Source: Bacillota bacterium (GTDB lineage Bacteria; Bacillota; Clostridia; Monoglobales; Firm-18). Taken from it: DNA of 64,000 nt. The first letter of the stretch is position 1. Every line of letters starts with the position of its first letter. A program made the translations under genes and the position numbers. The stretch is from positions 62,001 to 126,000 of the forward strand of contig JAKJBX010000002.1 in NCBI GenBank assembly GCA_022706765.1, written 5' to 3'. The notes below the pieces were generated by a model, which saw only the letters and a program-made list of their open reading frames with translations, was not told the origin of the DNA and searched no databases. Shown here one piece after another: positions 8,173-17,411 of the stretch.

Positions 8173-9936
8173 ATGGCGCCGATTTTCACCGAGTCGTTTT
8201 TGCAGGAGGTCATGGACAAAAGCGATATTATTGACCATATCTCGCGGCATGTGGCGCTCAAACGAAGCGGCGGCACCTTAAAGGGGCTGTGCCCGTTTCA
8301 TAAGGAAAAGACGCCGTCTTTCACCGTGTCGGCGGACAAGCAGCTGTATTATTGCTTTGGCTGCGGCAACGGCGGTACCGTCATCAATTTTGTCATGCAG
8401 ATGGAAAACCTCGACTTTGTCGAGGCGGTGAAATATTTGGCGGAGCAGGCGGGGCTTGCCGTTCCCGAAACGGGCGGCTATGCCGACAGTGAAAACGCCA
8501 AGACCCGCCAGTTGATTTACCAAATCAACACCGTCAGCGCAAGGTTTTTTCACGACTGTCTCAGCACGCCGCAAGGCGGGGAGGCACAGCAGTACATCAT
8601 AAAGCGTGGGTTGACCCAAGGCGCCGTCACGAAGTTCGGCATCGGCTTTGCGCCCGAGGGCAACCGGCTGCTTGCCCACCTCAAAGCGCAGGGCTTTACC
8701 GAGAACCAAATCATCGAGAGCGGCATGGCAGTCAAAAACGACAGCGGCAATGTCTATGACCGGTTCAGAAACCGTTTGATGTTCCCGATCATCGACGTGC
8801 GCAAAAACGTCATCGGCTTTGGCGGCAGGGTGCTCGGCGACGGTATACCCAAGTACCTCAATTCGCCCGAAACAGCGGCGTTTAATAAAAGTTACAACCT
8901 GTTCGGCTTAAACTTTGCCAAAAGCACCAAGGAGAGCTATCTGATCTTGGTCGAGGGGTATTTGGATGTCATCAGCCTGCATCAGAACGGCGTTACCTCT
9001 GCGGTGGCGACGCTCGGCACGGCGCTGACCCCCGAGCAGGCGCGCATCATTCGCCGCAATAAGCCTGAGGTGGTCATTGCCTATGACAGCGACGAGGCGG
9101 GGCAGAAGGCGACAAAACGCGCCATTGAGCTTTTGGCGGAGGAGGGGGTAACGGTCAGAGTGCTCACGATGAGCGGCTGTAAGGACCCCGATGAATACAT
9201 CAAAACCAAGGGCGCCGGTGCATTTTTGCAGCTGATTGCGGACGCAAAAGTGCAGATTGAGTATAAAATTACCAAGTTGCAAGAACAATACCATTTAGAT
9301 AATATAGAAGACAAGATCAAATATATCCATGCGCTGGCGGAGGAGTTTGCCAAAATCAAAAGCCCCGTCGAGCGTGAGATTTATGTGAATAAAATCGCTG
9401 CTGAAACGGGGGTTTCGCCCGGCGGCATCTTCGGCGAAATCGAACGCATCACCGCCGCGGAGCGGCGCAAGCAGCGGCTGGATGAGTTTCGGGGGTCGCC
9501 TTCGGTGGGCGGCATAGGCAGCGCAAACCCCAAGGCGGAAAACATCACCCGTGCCCAAAGGTTGCTGCTGAACCTGATGAGCGGCGATGCGGCGGTCAGC
9601 CAGGCTGCCGGACAGGCGCTGGACGCCTCGGACTTCGACGAGGGAATAAACCGCCGGCTGTTCGAGCTTTTGCTGTCTGTTCGTGCAAACGGCGCGGAGC
9701 CGGACATCCGCCTGATCGTGTCACAGCTGGGCGACAGTGCTCAGGTTGCAAAGATCCTGCATGAGGACAACAGCATAGAGGACAAGCTGCTTGCCGCGAA
9801 CGAAATGATTAGATTGCTGAGCGCCGAACGCAAAAGGCGCAGGCTGCTTGAAATGGCGGAAAGCGCCGATATACCGTCCGAGCGGAAGCTGGGCGAGATG
9901 AACAAAATTTTCGGGAAAGGAGGTCGGGACCAATGA
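8173..9936 (+). CDS. dnaG: DNA primase
   Basis: The 587-residue protein synthesises RNA primers at the replication fork. The N-terminal CHC2 zinc finger is intact ([11 protein letters not shown] ... [10 protein letters not shown], about residues 37-62). The catalytic core and TOPRIM domain follow ([13 protein letters not shown] and [15 protein letters not shown] near residues 260-310), then a C-terminal helicase-binding domain. Length is normal for the family. ATG 8173 has AAAGGAATGG upstream. The stop overlaps the rpoD start by four bases (ATGA). Confidence 0.97.
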   Translation: MAPIFTESFLQEVMDKSDIIDHISRHVALKRSGGTLKGLCPFHKEKTPSFTVSADKQLYYCFGCGNGGTVINFVMQMENLDFVEAVKYLAEQAGLAVPETGGYADSENAKTRQLIYQINTVSARFFHDCLSTPQGGEAQQYIIKRGLTQGAVTKFGIGFAPEGNRLLAHLKAQGFTENQIIESGMAVKNDSGNVYDRFRNRLMFPIIDVRKNVIGFGGRVLGDGIPKYLNSPETAAFNKSYNLFGLNFAKSTKESYLILVEGYLDVISLHQNGVTSAVATLGTALTPEQARIIRRNKPEVVIAYDSDEAGQKATKRAIELLAEEGVTVRVLTMSGCKDPDEYIKTKGAGAFLQLIADAKVQIEYKITKLQEQYHLDNIEDKIKYIHALAEEFAKIKSPVEREIYVNKIAAETGVSPGGIFGEIERITAAERRKQRLDEFRGSPSVGGIGSANPKAENITRAQRLLLNLMSGDAAVSQAAGQALDASDFDEGINRRLFELLLSVRANGAEPDIRLIVSQLGDSAQVAKILHEDNSIEDKLLAANEMIRLLSAERKRRRLLEMAESADIPSERKLGEMNKIFGKGGRDQ

Positions 9937-11009
9937 ACAGTGTAGAGGGTAAAAAACAGGCGATCAAGGACCTTATCGACCGCGGCAAGAAAAAGGGTAT
10001 GCTGTCGTATAAGGAAATCATGGACACCTTGGAGGAAATCGAACTTGACCCCGACCAAATAGAAAAAGTTTATGAGAATATTGAGAATTTGGGCATAGAG
10101 GTCACCGGCGACATCGAGGAGGAGCTTGAAGAAATAAAGCTCGAAGAGGAAGAAATTGACCTCACCATTCCCGAGGGCATTGCGCTTGACGACCCCGTCA
10201 GGATGTACCTGAAAGAAATCGGAAAGGTGCCGCTACTGAGTGCCGAGGACGAGAACACCCTTGCACGTCTGATGTCGGACGGCGACATCGAGGCACGCCG
10301 CCGCCTTGCGGAGGCAAACCTCAGACTTGTGGTTAGCATCGCCAAACGCTATGTCGGCAGGGGTATGCTGTTTTTGGATTTGATCCAGGAGGGCAACTTA
10401 GGGCTGATCAAAGCGGTCGAAAAATTTGACTACCAAAAGGGCTTTAAGTTCAGCACATACGCCACGTGGTGGATCCGTCAGGCGATCACCCGTGCGATCG
10501 CCGACCAGGCAAGAACCATCCGCATACCCGTCCATATGGTGGAAACCATCAACAAGCTGATCCGTGTTTCGCGCCAGCTGTTGCAGGAGCTCGGACGTGA
10601 CCCGATGCCGGAGGAAATCGCCAAGGAGATGGGCATGTCGCTCGATAAAGTGCGTGAAATCCAAAAAATCGCACAGGAGCCCGTGTCCCTTGAAACGCCG
10701 ATCGGCGAGGAGGACGACAGCCATTTGGGCGACTTTATCCCCGACGATGACGCACCCGCACCCGCTGAGGCGGCATCATTTTCGCTGCTTAAAGAGCAGC
10801 TTGTCGACGTGCTGTCGACTCTGACCCCCCGTGAGGAAAAGGTTTTAAGGTTGCGCTTCGGTTTGGACGACGGCAGGGCGAGGACCCTCGAAGAGGTCGG
10901 CAAGGAATTTCAGGTCACCCGTGAGCGTATCCGCCAGATTGAGGCGAAGGCGCTCAGAAAGCTTCGCCATCCCAGCAGGAGCAAAAAATTAAAAGATTAT
11001 TTGGACTAG
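9933..11009 (+). CDS. rpoD: RNA polymerase primary sigma factor (sigma-70/SigA)
   Basis: The 358-residue sigma factor has region 1.2 ([21 protein letters not shown]), region 2 ([18 protein letters not shown] ... [29 protein letters not shown]), region 3 and region 4.2 ([20 protein letters not shown]). Its short acidic N terminus lacks the long non-conserved region of proteobacterial sigma-70, as is normal for Firmicutes SigA. It directs housekeeping transcription and is translationally coupled to dnaG. Confidence 0.97.
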   Translation: MNSVEGKKQAIKDLIDRGKKKGMLSYKEIMDTLEEIELDPDQIEKVYENIENLGIEVTGDIEEELEEIKLEEEEIDLTIPEGIALDDPVRMYLKEIGKVPLLSAEDENTLARLMSDGDIEARRRLAEANLRLVVSIAKRYVGRGMLFLDLIQEGNLGLIKAVEKFDYQKGFKFSTYATWWIRQAITRAIADQARTIRIPVHMVETINKLIRVSRQLLQELGRDPMPEEIAKEMGMSLDKVREIQKIAQEPVSLETPIGEEDDSHLGDFIPDDDAPAPAEAASFSLLKEQLVDVLSTLTPREEKVLRLRFGLDDGRARTLEEVGKEFQVTRERIRQIEAKALRKLRHPSRSKKLKDYLD

Positions 11010-11197
11010 GCAAGGCAATTCAAATAAAAACCCGTTTTTGAACGGCTGATTTGCTCTGTGGCTTTGTTGACCGCTCTTGTAAGGAACAAAGCATTACTGC
11101 AAGCGTTTGCTTTGCCTAAGCATCAAATCACAGTTGGACTTCTTGCGAAAGCCATGCAGGAAGTCCGTTTTATCGTAATCGTAAAGGAATGATATGC

Positions 11198-11881
11198 ATG
11201 ACCCTCCCCCCTCGCCTTGCGGCGGTGGCGGCTTTTGTGCCGTCCTGCACGCTGCTTGCCGACATCGGCACCGACCATGCCTACATACCCATCCACCTGG
11301 TGCGCAGCGGGGTGGCGCAGCGTGCGATCGCATCGGACGTGTCCGCCGGTCCCGCCCGTATCGCCCGCAGGAATATCGAAACGCACGGGCTGGGCGATAA
11401 AATCGCTGTGTCCGTCGGCTACGGATTAGATACGGCGTGCGGTGCGGACGTGATCGTCATTGCCGGTATGGGCGGCAAGCTGGTGTGCAGCATCATTGAC
11501 GCAGGTCTGAAAACGGCGAGGGCGGCGGACACCCTGATCATCCAGCCGATGACCAACGACTATGAGGTGCGGAAATTCCTTTGTGAGAAAGGTTTTACCA
11601 TCATAAAAGAAACCCTTGCCAAAGAGGAGAGAAAGCTGTATAATATAATGGTTGTCCGAAACGGCAAAGAGACTGTTGAGGACGACCTATACCACCACAT
11701 CGGCATACGACTGATCGAGGGGCGTGACCCGCTTTTGGGGCAGTACCTCTCCAGGAAGATTCGGTCGCTGGATGTCGCGATTGCCAATATGACGCACAGC
11801 GTTGAAACAGACGCCAAGCGCAGAGCGTTTACCGACCTGCGGCGGCGGCTGACGGAGGTATACCATGCCCACGGTTCGTGA
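11198..11881 (+). CDS. trmK: tRNA (adenine(22)-N1)-methyltransferase
   Basis: The 227-residue SAM-dependent methyltransferase matches the TrmK (YqfN) family, which methylates A22 of tRNA. Motif I is LLADIGTDHAYIPI, followed by AIASDVSAGPARIARRNI and the conserved IAGMGGKLVCSI and LIIQPMTNDYEVRKFL segments. The start at 11198 is chosen over 11189 because AAAGGAAT lies 9 nt upstream. Its place behind rpoD and before the Nif3-like gene is the standard Firmicutes order. Its 3' end overlaps the next gene by 17 nt. Confidence 0.93.
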   Translation: MTLPPRLAAVAAFVPSCTLLADIGTDHAYIPIHLVRSGVAQRAIASDVSAGPARIARRNIETHGLGDKIAVSVGYGLDTACGADVIVIAGMGGKLVCSIIDAGLKTARAADTLIIQPMTNDYEVRKFLCEKGFTIIKETLAKEERKLYNIMVVRNGKETVEDDLYHHIGIRLIEGRDPLLGQYLSRKIRSLDVAIANMTHSVETDAKRRAFTDLRRRLTEVYHAHGS

Positions 11882-12641
11882 GATTGCGAAAAAAATGGAA
11901 CAGCTTGCACCGCTTTCGCTGGCAGAGGACTTCGACAACGTCGGTCTGCTGGTCGGCGAAAATGAGCGGGAGGTCCGTCGGGTGTTGGTTGCACTCGATG
12001 CCGACAGCGATGCGGTCATCGAGGCGATTGCGTTGGGTGCGGATATGCTGATTACTCACCATCCCATTTTGTTTAAGCCGGTGCAGCGCATTGTCGGGGA
12101 TACTCCGGAGGGTGCAAAGCTCCTTGCGCTGGTTAAGCATGGCATCTCGCTGTATGCGGCGCACACCAATCTGGACTTTGCCGAGGGCGGCGTCAATGAT
12201 TTGCTTGCCGAACGGCTCGGACTGTTCGACGTACGGTTGCTCCGGGACGATGCGGAACAAGTGTGTACCCGCATGGGCAGCATTGACAAGACCATACTTG
12301 GCGCTTTTGCGTCGGATGTGGGCAGACGGCTCGGCAGTGCGGTGGTCAAGGTGGTCGGCGACAAGGGATGGACGGTCAAGCAGGTTGCGGTATCAAGCGG
12401 CAGCGGTGCGTTTATGCTGAGCGCCGCGCAGCGCAGCGGCTGCGACGTGCTGGTTACGGGTGAGGCGAAGTACCATGAGGAACAGCTTGCCGTCGAGCTG
12501 GGCATCGCGCTCGTCGAGGCGGGGCATTTTGAAACGGAAAATATCGTCTGCAAAAGGGTGCAGGAATATTTGACTTCGGCGTTTGCCGATATTGAGGTGT
12601 TTGTGTCCAAACGGACAAGGACATATTATTACGGAGTGTAA
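11865..12641 (+). CDS. Nif3-like dinuclear metal-centre protein
   Basis: The 258-residue protein belongs to the NIF3/YqfO family (COG0327), whose members form hexameric toroids with a two-metal site. The usual biochemical label is GTP cyclohydrolase type 1-like, but cellular function is unsettled. Visible metal-site motifs are MLITHHPILFKPV, YAAHTNLDFAEGGVNDLLA and VEAGHFETE. This is the short form without the central PII-like insert of YqfO. GGAGG at 11854 precedes the ATG inside the end of trmK, indicating coupling. Confidence 0.92.
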   Translation: MPTVREIAKKMEQLAPLSLAEDFDNVGLLVGENEREVRRVLVALDADSDAVIEAIALGADMLITHHPILFKPVQRIVGDTPEGAKLLALVKHGISLYAAHTNLDFAEGGVNDLLAERLGLFDVRLLRDDAEQVCTRMGSIDKTILGAFASDVGRRLGSAVVKVVGDKGWTVKQVAVSSGSGAFMLSAAQRSGCDVLVTGEAKYHEEQLAVELGIALVEAGHFETENIVCKRVQEYLTSAFADIEVFVSKRTRTYYYGV

Positions 12642-12678
12642 TGCTTTACGAGGCAATATCTGCGATGTGATAAGTAAT

Positions 12679-12763
12679 TAAGCGCATCGCCGAAAGACTT
12701 TGCCAAGGAATGAATTAAATGCTGTTCCTACAGAAAACCCCGCATGGATTTTTCTGTAAGAAC
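12679..12763 (-). repeat. Dispersed hairpin-core element R1, copy C (reverse)
   Basis: Read on the minus strand this is GTTCTTACAGAAAA...TTTTCTGTAGGAAC, a near-perfect hairpin, followed by the core TTCATTCCTTGGCAAAG and TTTCGGCGATGCGC. It ends right against the 5' end of rnpB, so it may overlap the RNase P RNA promoter. Confidence 0.7.
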
Positions 12764-12764
12764 A

Positions 12765-13099
12765 TACGAGTAAGCCAGATGGTCGCGGCGGGCGATAAGC
12801 CCGACGAGGAAAGTCCGAGCTGCACAGGGCAAGGGTGCCGGGTAACTCCCGGTGGAGGCGACTCCAAGGACAGTGCAACAGAAATAGACTACTGCCGCCA
12901 CGGCAGTACAGGTGGAAAGGCGAGGTAAAAGCTCACCGGCGGTCAGGTGACTGACCGGCCATGTAAACCCCATCCGCAGCAACACCGACAGGGGTGCCGG
13001 CCCGGCATATGCCCCGAAGGGTGGCTTGAGCGGTGCAGAAATGCATCGCCTAGATAGATGACCGTCCAATACAGAACTCGGCTTACAGACTTGCTCGTA
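12765..13099 (+). ncRNA. rnpB: RNase P RNA (bacterial, type A-like)
   Basis: The catalytic RNA that matures tRNA 5' ends. The conserved segments are present in order: GAGGAAAGTCCGAGCT (CR-I), GGTGGAAAGGCGAGGTAAAA then GCTCACCG (CR-IV region) and AGATAGATGACCGTCC plus ACAGAACTCGGCTTACAG (CR-V). The ends pair as helix P1 (TACGAG-AAG with CTT-CTCGTA). Exact 5' and 3' ends are estimates from that pairing. Confidence 0.95.
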
Positions 13100-13106
13100 A
13101 CCAAAA

Positions 13107-13138
13107 AAAACATCATGCCAAAAGCATGGTGTTTTTAT
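13107..13138 (+). terminator. Terminator of rnpB
   Basis: AACATCATGC CAAAA GCATGGTGTT followed by a T-run forms a classical intrinsic terminator just after the RNase P RNA. Confidence 0.85.
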
Positions 13139-13191
13139 ATGACCATCAGACTTCGTATAATTTTTATTTCTCATGACAAAATATACACAGA

Positions 13192-13335
13192 GGTAATCGT
13201 GTGAAAGAAGCTTTCACACGACGGTCTCCGATGGATGCACACGAAACACGATAGGAAGGCGGCATGTGCCACCCGCGTTTCGTGTGGCAATCTCCTTTAT
13301 TCCTTTGCTCCGCGGATAAAGGAAAGCGTTAATAT
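13192..13335 (+). other. Multi-hairpin intergenic region, possible structured RNA
   Basis: Three inverted repeats sit side by side: CGTGTGAAAG/CTTTCACACG, then CACACGAAAC/GTTTCGTGTG enclosing a smaller GGCA/TGCC, then CCTTTAT/ATAAAGG. The region lies between rnpB and a 48-residue ORF. It matches no RNA family I can name. Confidence 0.35.
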
Positions 13336-13375
13336 TTTATTTATGCCGGCGCGGAGCGGCGGAATGGAGGTTGAT

Positions 13376-13522
13376 ATGGACCGGTACCAAATTCAAAGCT
13401 CCCCGTTTTTCCAGTCGCTGCCGCTCGCCGTTCAGGAGAGCGTCATGCAGTCGGGCATACAGTTTCAAAACGACGACGAGATACGTATGTTTGCCGAAAC
13501 GGTGAAGAAAACGCTGAGCTAA
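13376..13522 (+). CDS. Conserved-looking small protein of unknown function (48 aa)
   Basis: A 48-residue ORF starts at ATG 13376 behind GGAGG, with sequence beginning MDRYQIQSSPFFQSLP and a VQESVMQSGI segment. No membrane helix or signal peptide is visible. It resembles small uncharacterised Firmicutes proteins with an SPFFQSLP...VQE.IMQSG pattern, recalled from general knowledge and not verified. An intrinsic terminator follows. Function unknown. Confidence 0.6.
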   Translation: MDRYQIQSSPFFQSLPLAVQESVMQSGIQFQNDDEIRMFAETVKKTLS

Positions 13523-13527
13523 GACCT

Positions 13528-13557
13528 GTGCCGTCCCAAGGGGGCGGCACTTTATTT
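13528..13557 (+). terminator. Terminator after the 48-aa ORF
   Basis: GTGCCGTCC CAAG GGGGCGGCAC followed by TTTATTTT forms a stable hairpin with a T-rich tail. Confidence 0.75.
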
Positions 13558-13576
13558 TGCCGCCGTTCATAGAATG
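13549..13576 (+). promoter_or_regulatory. Sigma-K-like promoter of the 44-aa ORF
   Basis: AC (13549-13550) and CATAGAATG (13568-13576) are 17 nt apart, fitting the mother-cell sigma-K pattern AC-N16/17-CATAnnnTA except for the last base. The same CGCCGTTCATAGAAT block recurs 240 nt downstream in front of the next ORF. Confidence 0.45.
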
Positions 13577-13617
13577 TATTGTAGTATATCTACTTAAAGA
13601 TTAAAGGAGGCTTAAAA

Positions 13618-13752
13618 ATGAACGGCTTGAAAACAACCTGGGCGAACCTGAGCTATCGTGACGTACAAAAAGAACTGACAGCCATACGTTCGACAGACAA
13701 GTATGACGACGCCCAAAAACCTGCCAGCGTGTTTAAAGCGCCTGAGAAATAA
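13618..13752 (+). CDS. Small hypothetical protein, possibly sporulation-expressed (44 aa)
   Basis: A 44-residue hydrophilic ORF has AAAGGAGG 8 nt upstream of ATG 13618. It begins MNGLKTTWANLSYRDVQKEL and ends with a Pro/Lys-rich tail. It was too short for routine gene calling. The near-ideal ribosome-binding site, the upstream promoter-like block and the hairpin CCCTCC/GGGAGG after its stop all argue that it is real. I do not recognise a family. Confidence 0.55.
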   Translation: MNGLKTTWANLSYRDVQKELTAIRSTDKYDDAQKPASVFKAPEK

Positions 13753-13788
13753 GCGATGCCCTCCTCAAAGGGAGGGTACATACGTTTC

Positions 13789-13816
13789 ACAAAAATGCGG
13801 CGCCGTTCATAGAATA
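13789..13816 (+). promoter_or_regulatory. Sigma-K-like promoter of the 24-aa ORF
   Basis: AC (13789-13790), a 17-nt spacer and CATAGAATA (13808-13816) match AC-N17-CATAnnnTA exactly. The CGCCGTTCATAGAAT block is identical to the one upstream of the 44-aa ORF. Confidence 0.5.
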
Positions 13817-13853
13817 TAATGTACCCTATTATACCAATGAATGGAGGATCGCT

Positions 13854-13928
13854 ATGTGGTGGTTATGGTGGCTTTTAGGAAGCGGGGGCGGCAGGTGTCG
13901 GAGAGGTTGCAGACGCAGACGCTTCTGA
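13854..13928 (+). CDS. Trp-, Gly-, Cys- and Arg-rich 24-aa peptide
   Basis: ATG 13854 lies 7-8 nt after GGAGG. The peptide starts MWWLWWLLGSGGG, followed by an Arg/Cys-rich tail with two Cys and eight Arg. An aromatic, hydrophobic head and basic Cys tail would suit a small coat or membrane-associated peptide. This is inference from composition and from the shared sporulation-like promoter. Confidence 0.4.
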   Translation: MWWLWWLLGSGGGRCRRGCRRRRF

Positions 13929-14109
13929 TGATTTTATTTAGGCGGTACTTCCCGCCTAAATACATAATACCATTTTGCATCCGTGCCTGCGGCGGTAACA
14001 CGGTCGCCGCCTTTTGATGCGTAAAAAAGCCGTATTTGTATTGTCTTTGCTGTTTTTTTGGTTAAAAACGGCAATTTTTTTGTATTGTAAGCAAAAAACG
14101 ACAAATATG

Positions 14110-14138
14110 TTGTAAAATTTTCAAGGGCTTGATATAAT
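14110..14138 (+). promoter_or_regulatory. Sigma-A type promoter of the GGDEF/HD-GYP gene
   Basis: TTGTAA (14110-14115), a 17-nt spacer and TATAAT (14133-14138), about 50 nt upstream of the start codon. Confidence 0.7.
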
Positions 14139-14187
14139 ATCCATATATTCACGATGTGCGACAACGCTGCAAGGGAGGAAGTGGAGG

Positions 14188-17043
14188 ATGAGATCGTACG
14201 GCTACAAAAGAGTGTTGTTTTTTGGTTTTTCCCTGCTTATTTCCGTGATTGTTTTGATTTCCCTGACCAGTACCATATCCCTTAACAGGATACAAAATCT
14301 GTTTACCGAAACCTATTCCGTTTCGATGTCGAGCCTGACCCAGACCCAGCAGGCGGGTGCGACGCTAAACGCCTTACAAAGCGCGATGAAGGACGTGGTC
14401 ATGTCCCGCAGCGAGACAGAGCTGAAAGCCGCGCTCGACAGCGTGGCGATCCATGATTCCCAAATGAAGGCGCATTTTGCGTCGCTGTCGGAAAAATATC
14501 CGGGCAATCTGATGTTGACCGAGCTGATGACGGCGTATGTGGCGTGGGAGCCGATCCGTATGCAGACGCTTGAGCTGATGAAAAGCGGCGAATATGCGCT
14601 TGCTCAGGAGCTGACCAATGTCCGGGGAGGCTTGCAGGTTGAGTTGATTGGGATTCGAATGCAGCAGCTGACGGATTCCATGCGTGAGGCGTCCGAGGCG
14701 CGCTATAATTTAGCGGCTGAAACCGTGAGGGAGTCACAGAATCTGATTTACGGGCTGACGGCGTTTTTGTTTTTGCTCACCGTTATTGCGTCGGTGTTCA
14801 TCGTCCAATGGCTTTCCAGGTATGAAAGGGCGCTGGTGCGTGAGCGGGAGCAGCTGCGCCAAAGCAGGGAGCATTACCGTATGTTGTATACGTCCATGAT
14901 GAACGGTTATGCCCTACACGAGATGATTTTTGACAAAGACGGCGTGCCGTGCGATTACAGGTTTGTCGATGTCAATCCTGCGTTTGAAACGTTGACGGGT
15001 ATCCGCCGTGAGGACTGTATCGGCAAGACGGTTATAGAGGTGCTGCCCAGCACCGAGGACTACTGGATCGAAACCTATGGCAAGGTCGTCATGACGGGCG
15101 AGCCTATACGCTATGAGAACTATTCGGCGGAAATCGACAAGTATTTTGAGGTGTATGCGTTCAGACCTATTGAAAACCATTTTGCGGTGCTGATTGCCGA
15201 CGTGACGGAGCGCAGGCGTCTTGACAGCCTTGTACATAAAGAACGCGAACAGCTGAGGATCACCTTTGAATCCATCGGCGACGGGATCATCACCACCGAC
15301 AGAAGAAGCCATGTGACGCTGCTCAACAGGGTCGCGGAGGAAATGACGGGCTGGACGTCGGAGGACGCCGTAGGCAAACCGTTTTTAGAGGTCTTTAACA
15401 TCATCAATGCCCAAACGGGGGAGCGGGGCAAGAATCCTGTCGAAGAGGTGCTGACCACCGACAGCGTCTGTGAGCTTGCCAACCACACCATTTTGGTTTC
15501 AAAGGACGGCACAAAGCGGCACATTGCCGACAGTGCGGCGCCTGTCAAGGATACGGAAGGCAAAACCACCGGCGTTGTTATGGTGTTCCGTGACGTCACC
15601 GAGAAAAAACGGGTGGAGAAGCTGCTCCGTGCGAGTGAAGAAAAATACCGGCTGATGACCGAGTTTACCTCGGACGTCATATGGGTATATAATGTATTGC
15701 GGGATGTTTTTACCTATTGCAGCCCGTCAGTCTATCAGCAGCGGGGCATGACGCCGGACGAGGTCGTCGGTGCGTCGCTCGAAGATGTGCTGACGCCGGA
15801 ATCGTATATCAAGACCCAAAAGGCGTTTGAAGAAAACATCCGTAACTTTATCAACGATCCTGAGCGCAGCAACAGCTTTATCAACGAAATCGAGCAGCCG
15901 TGCAAGAACGGCCGCGTTATTCCTATTGAGACCAACTCCAAATTTCACTATAACGCCGAGGGTGAAATCGAAGTCATCGGCGTCAGCCGAAGCCTTGAAG
16001 AGCGCAAAAAGGCAGCGTATGAAATCGAATACGCCAGCTATCACGATGCGCTGACGGGGCTGTATAACCGCAGGAAGTTCGAGATGAAGCTCGAACAGAT
16101 TGACGGGGAAAATACCTTTCCGGTTTCGATTATCATGGGTGACGTCAACGGGCTGAAACTGATCAACGATGCGTTCGGTCACAGCAACGGCGATGAGATC
16201 CTGTCGAGGATCGCCGAGATCCTGAAGACGGAATGCGGGGCGGATGCTTGTGTGGCACGCCACGGCGGCGATGAATTTTCCGCCATATTACCGGGCGCGA
16301 CCTATGACCAGGCAAGCCGCATCGTCAAAAAAATCCGCAAACGCTGTGTCGAGGAGACCTCCAACGAGCTGATGCTGAATATTTCCTTCGGCATTGGCAC
16401 CAAGGAAAATGCAAGCGACGACCTGAATATGTGCTACCATTTGGCAGAGGAGCGTATGTACACCAGTAAGCTGCTCGAAGCCAAGAGCATACGCAATACC
16501 ATTATCTCTAACCTGCGCACAGTTATGGAAGAAAAAACGGGCGAGACCCAAAAGCATTGTGAGCGGATTGCGGACCTTGCGCACAAGATCGGCGAACAGA
16601 TGGGTATGCAGAGCTACGAAATCGAGCATTTGGAGCTGCTCGCCCTGCTGCATGACATTGGAAAGACGGGCATCCCCGACTACATCCTGCTCAAAACGCA
16701 AAAGCTGACCGAGGACGAATGGCGCATCATCCAAAAGCACTCCGAGATCGGCTTCCGCATTGCCAGCACAATGCCGGAGCTTGTTCCGATTGCAGACGGC
16801 GTCCTCAGCCACCACGAGCGCTGGGACGGTGCAGGCTACCCGAGAGGGCTTGTCGGCGATGACATTCCGGTCATGTCGAGGATCGTTGCCGTACTGGACT
16901 CGTACGACGCCATGATCAATGACCGCCCGTACAGGCAGGCAATGACCGAGGAAGAGGCGATCGGCGAGCTGAAACGCTGTGCGGGAACACAGTTTGACCC
17001 GAAGGTAGTCGATATTTTCCTTAATAGGGTATTGGTATCTTAA
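14188..17043 (+). CDS. Membrane sensor with PAS, GGDEF and HD-GYP domains
   Basis: The 951-residue signalling protein has this layout: TM helix 7-29, an extracellular helical sensor to ~185, a second TM near 190-210, three PAS-like domains (~225-345, ~355-475, ~480-610), GGDEF (~615-770) and HD-GYP (~775-951). The active-site motif RHGGDEF (near 693) is intact, so it could make c-di-GMP. HD (LLHDIGKTGIPD near 821) and HHERWDGAGYP are intact, so it could also degrade it. The RxxD inhibitory site before GGDEF reads CGAD, so product inhibition is probably absent. Ligand unknown. It stands alone between its own promoter and a long palindromic terminator. Confidence 0.9.
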   Translation: MRSYGYKRVLFFGFSLLISVIVLISLTSTISLNRIQNLFTETYSVSMSSLTQTQQAGATLNALQSAMKDVVMSRSETELKAALDSVAIHDSQMKAHFASLSEKYPGNLMLTELMTAYVAWEPIRMQTLELMKSGEYALAQELTNVRGGLQVELIGIRMQQLTDSMREASEARYNLAAETVRESQNLIYGLTAFLFLLTVIASVFIVQWLSRYERALVREREQLRQSREHYRMLYTSMMNGYALHEMIFDKDGVPCDYRFVDVNPAFETLTGIRREDCIGKTVIEVLPSTEDYWIETYGKVVMTGEPIRYENYSAEIDKYFEVYAFRPIENHFAVLIADVTERRRLDSLVHKEREQLRITFESIGDGIITTDRRSHVTLLNRVAEEMTGWTSEDAVGKPFLEVFNIINAQTGERGKNPVEEVLTTDSVCELANHTILVSKDGTKRHIADSAAPVKDTEGKTTGVVMVFRDVTEKKRVEKLLRASEEKYRLMTEFTSDVIWVYNVLRDVFTYCSPSVYQQRGMTPDEVVGASLEDVLTPESYIKTQKAFEENIRNFINDPERSNSFINEIEQPCKNGRVIPIETNSKFHYNAEGEIEVIGVSRSLEERKKAAYEIEYASYHDALTGLYNRRKFEMKLEQIDGENTFPVSIIMGDVNGLKLINDAFGHSNGDEILSRIAEILKTECGADACVARHGGDEFSAILPGATYDQASRIVKKIRKRCVEETSNELMLNISFGIGTKENASDDLNMCYHLAEERMYTSKLLEAKSIRNTIISNLRTVMEEKTGETQKHCERIADLAHKIGEQMGMQSYEIEHLELLALLHDIGKTGIPDYILLKTQKLTEDEWRIIQKHSEIGFRIASTMPELVPIADGVLSHHERWDGAGYPRGLVGDDIPVMSRIVAVLDSYDAMINDRPYRQAMTEEEAIGELKRCAGTQFDPKVVDIFLNRVLVS

Positions 17044-17044
17044 T

Positions 17045-17094
17045 AAACAAACACCCGCCGATACGCCGTACGGCGTATCGGCGGGTGTTTGTTT
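17045..17094. terminator. 50-bp perfect palindrome between convergent genes
   Basis: The two 25-nt arms are exact reverse complements, ending in AAACAAACACCCGCC on one side and its complement on the other. It can serve as a terminator in both directions, for the GGDEF gene and for the minus-strand pair that follows. Confidence 0.85.
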
Positions 17095-17116
17095 GGGGTT
17101 CCGTGGCTACGCTTTG

Positions 17117-17407
17117 TCATATGACTTGCAGAAATTTCAAAAACCGAATACTGTCTTTCAGCCCCTGATAATACATGTAGTCGGCTTCCTGTCCGGCAAC
17201 CACGCCAAAAGCGTCAATAAACTCATTGACGAGCTTCTGATTATCTGTTGGCAGCGTTTCAATGACATGGTTCACTTTTTCATATAATCTGTTCTGGTGT
17301 GCCTCCAATTCCAAAAAAGCGTAATTGTCACTTCGCAATTCTTTCAATGCTTCTTCTTTTAGATTATCAAGATATTCTCTGAAATGGTTATCGAAATCTC
17401 TGACCAT
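17117..17407 (-). CDS. Small helical protein, DUF6809-like
   Basis: The 96-residue protein is acidic and predicted to be all-helical, with VNEFIDAFGVVAGQEADYMYYQGLKDSIRF near its C terminus. That resembles the small DUF6809-type proteins often found in clostridial mobile or phage-like DNA. The assignment is from memory and tentative. AAAGGAGCG upstream of ATG 17407 overlaps the stop of the preceding HTH gene, so the two are coupled. Function unknown. Confidence 0.55.
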   Translation of the reverse strand: MVRDFDNHFREYLDNLKEEALKELRSDNYAFLELEAHQNRLYEKVNHVIETLPTDNQKLVNEFIDAFGVVAGQEADYMYYQGLKDSIRFLKFLQVI

Positions 17408-17411
17408 GTTT

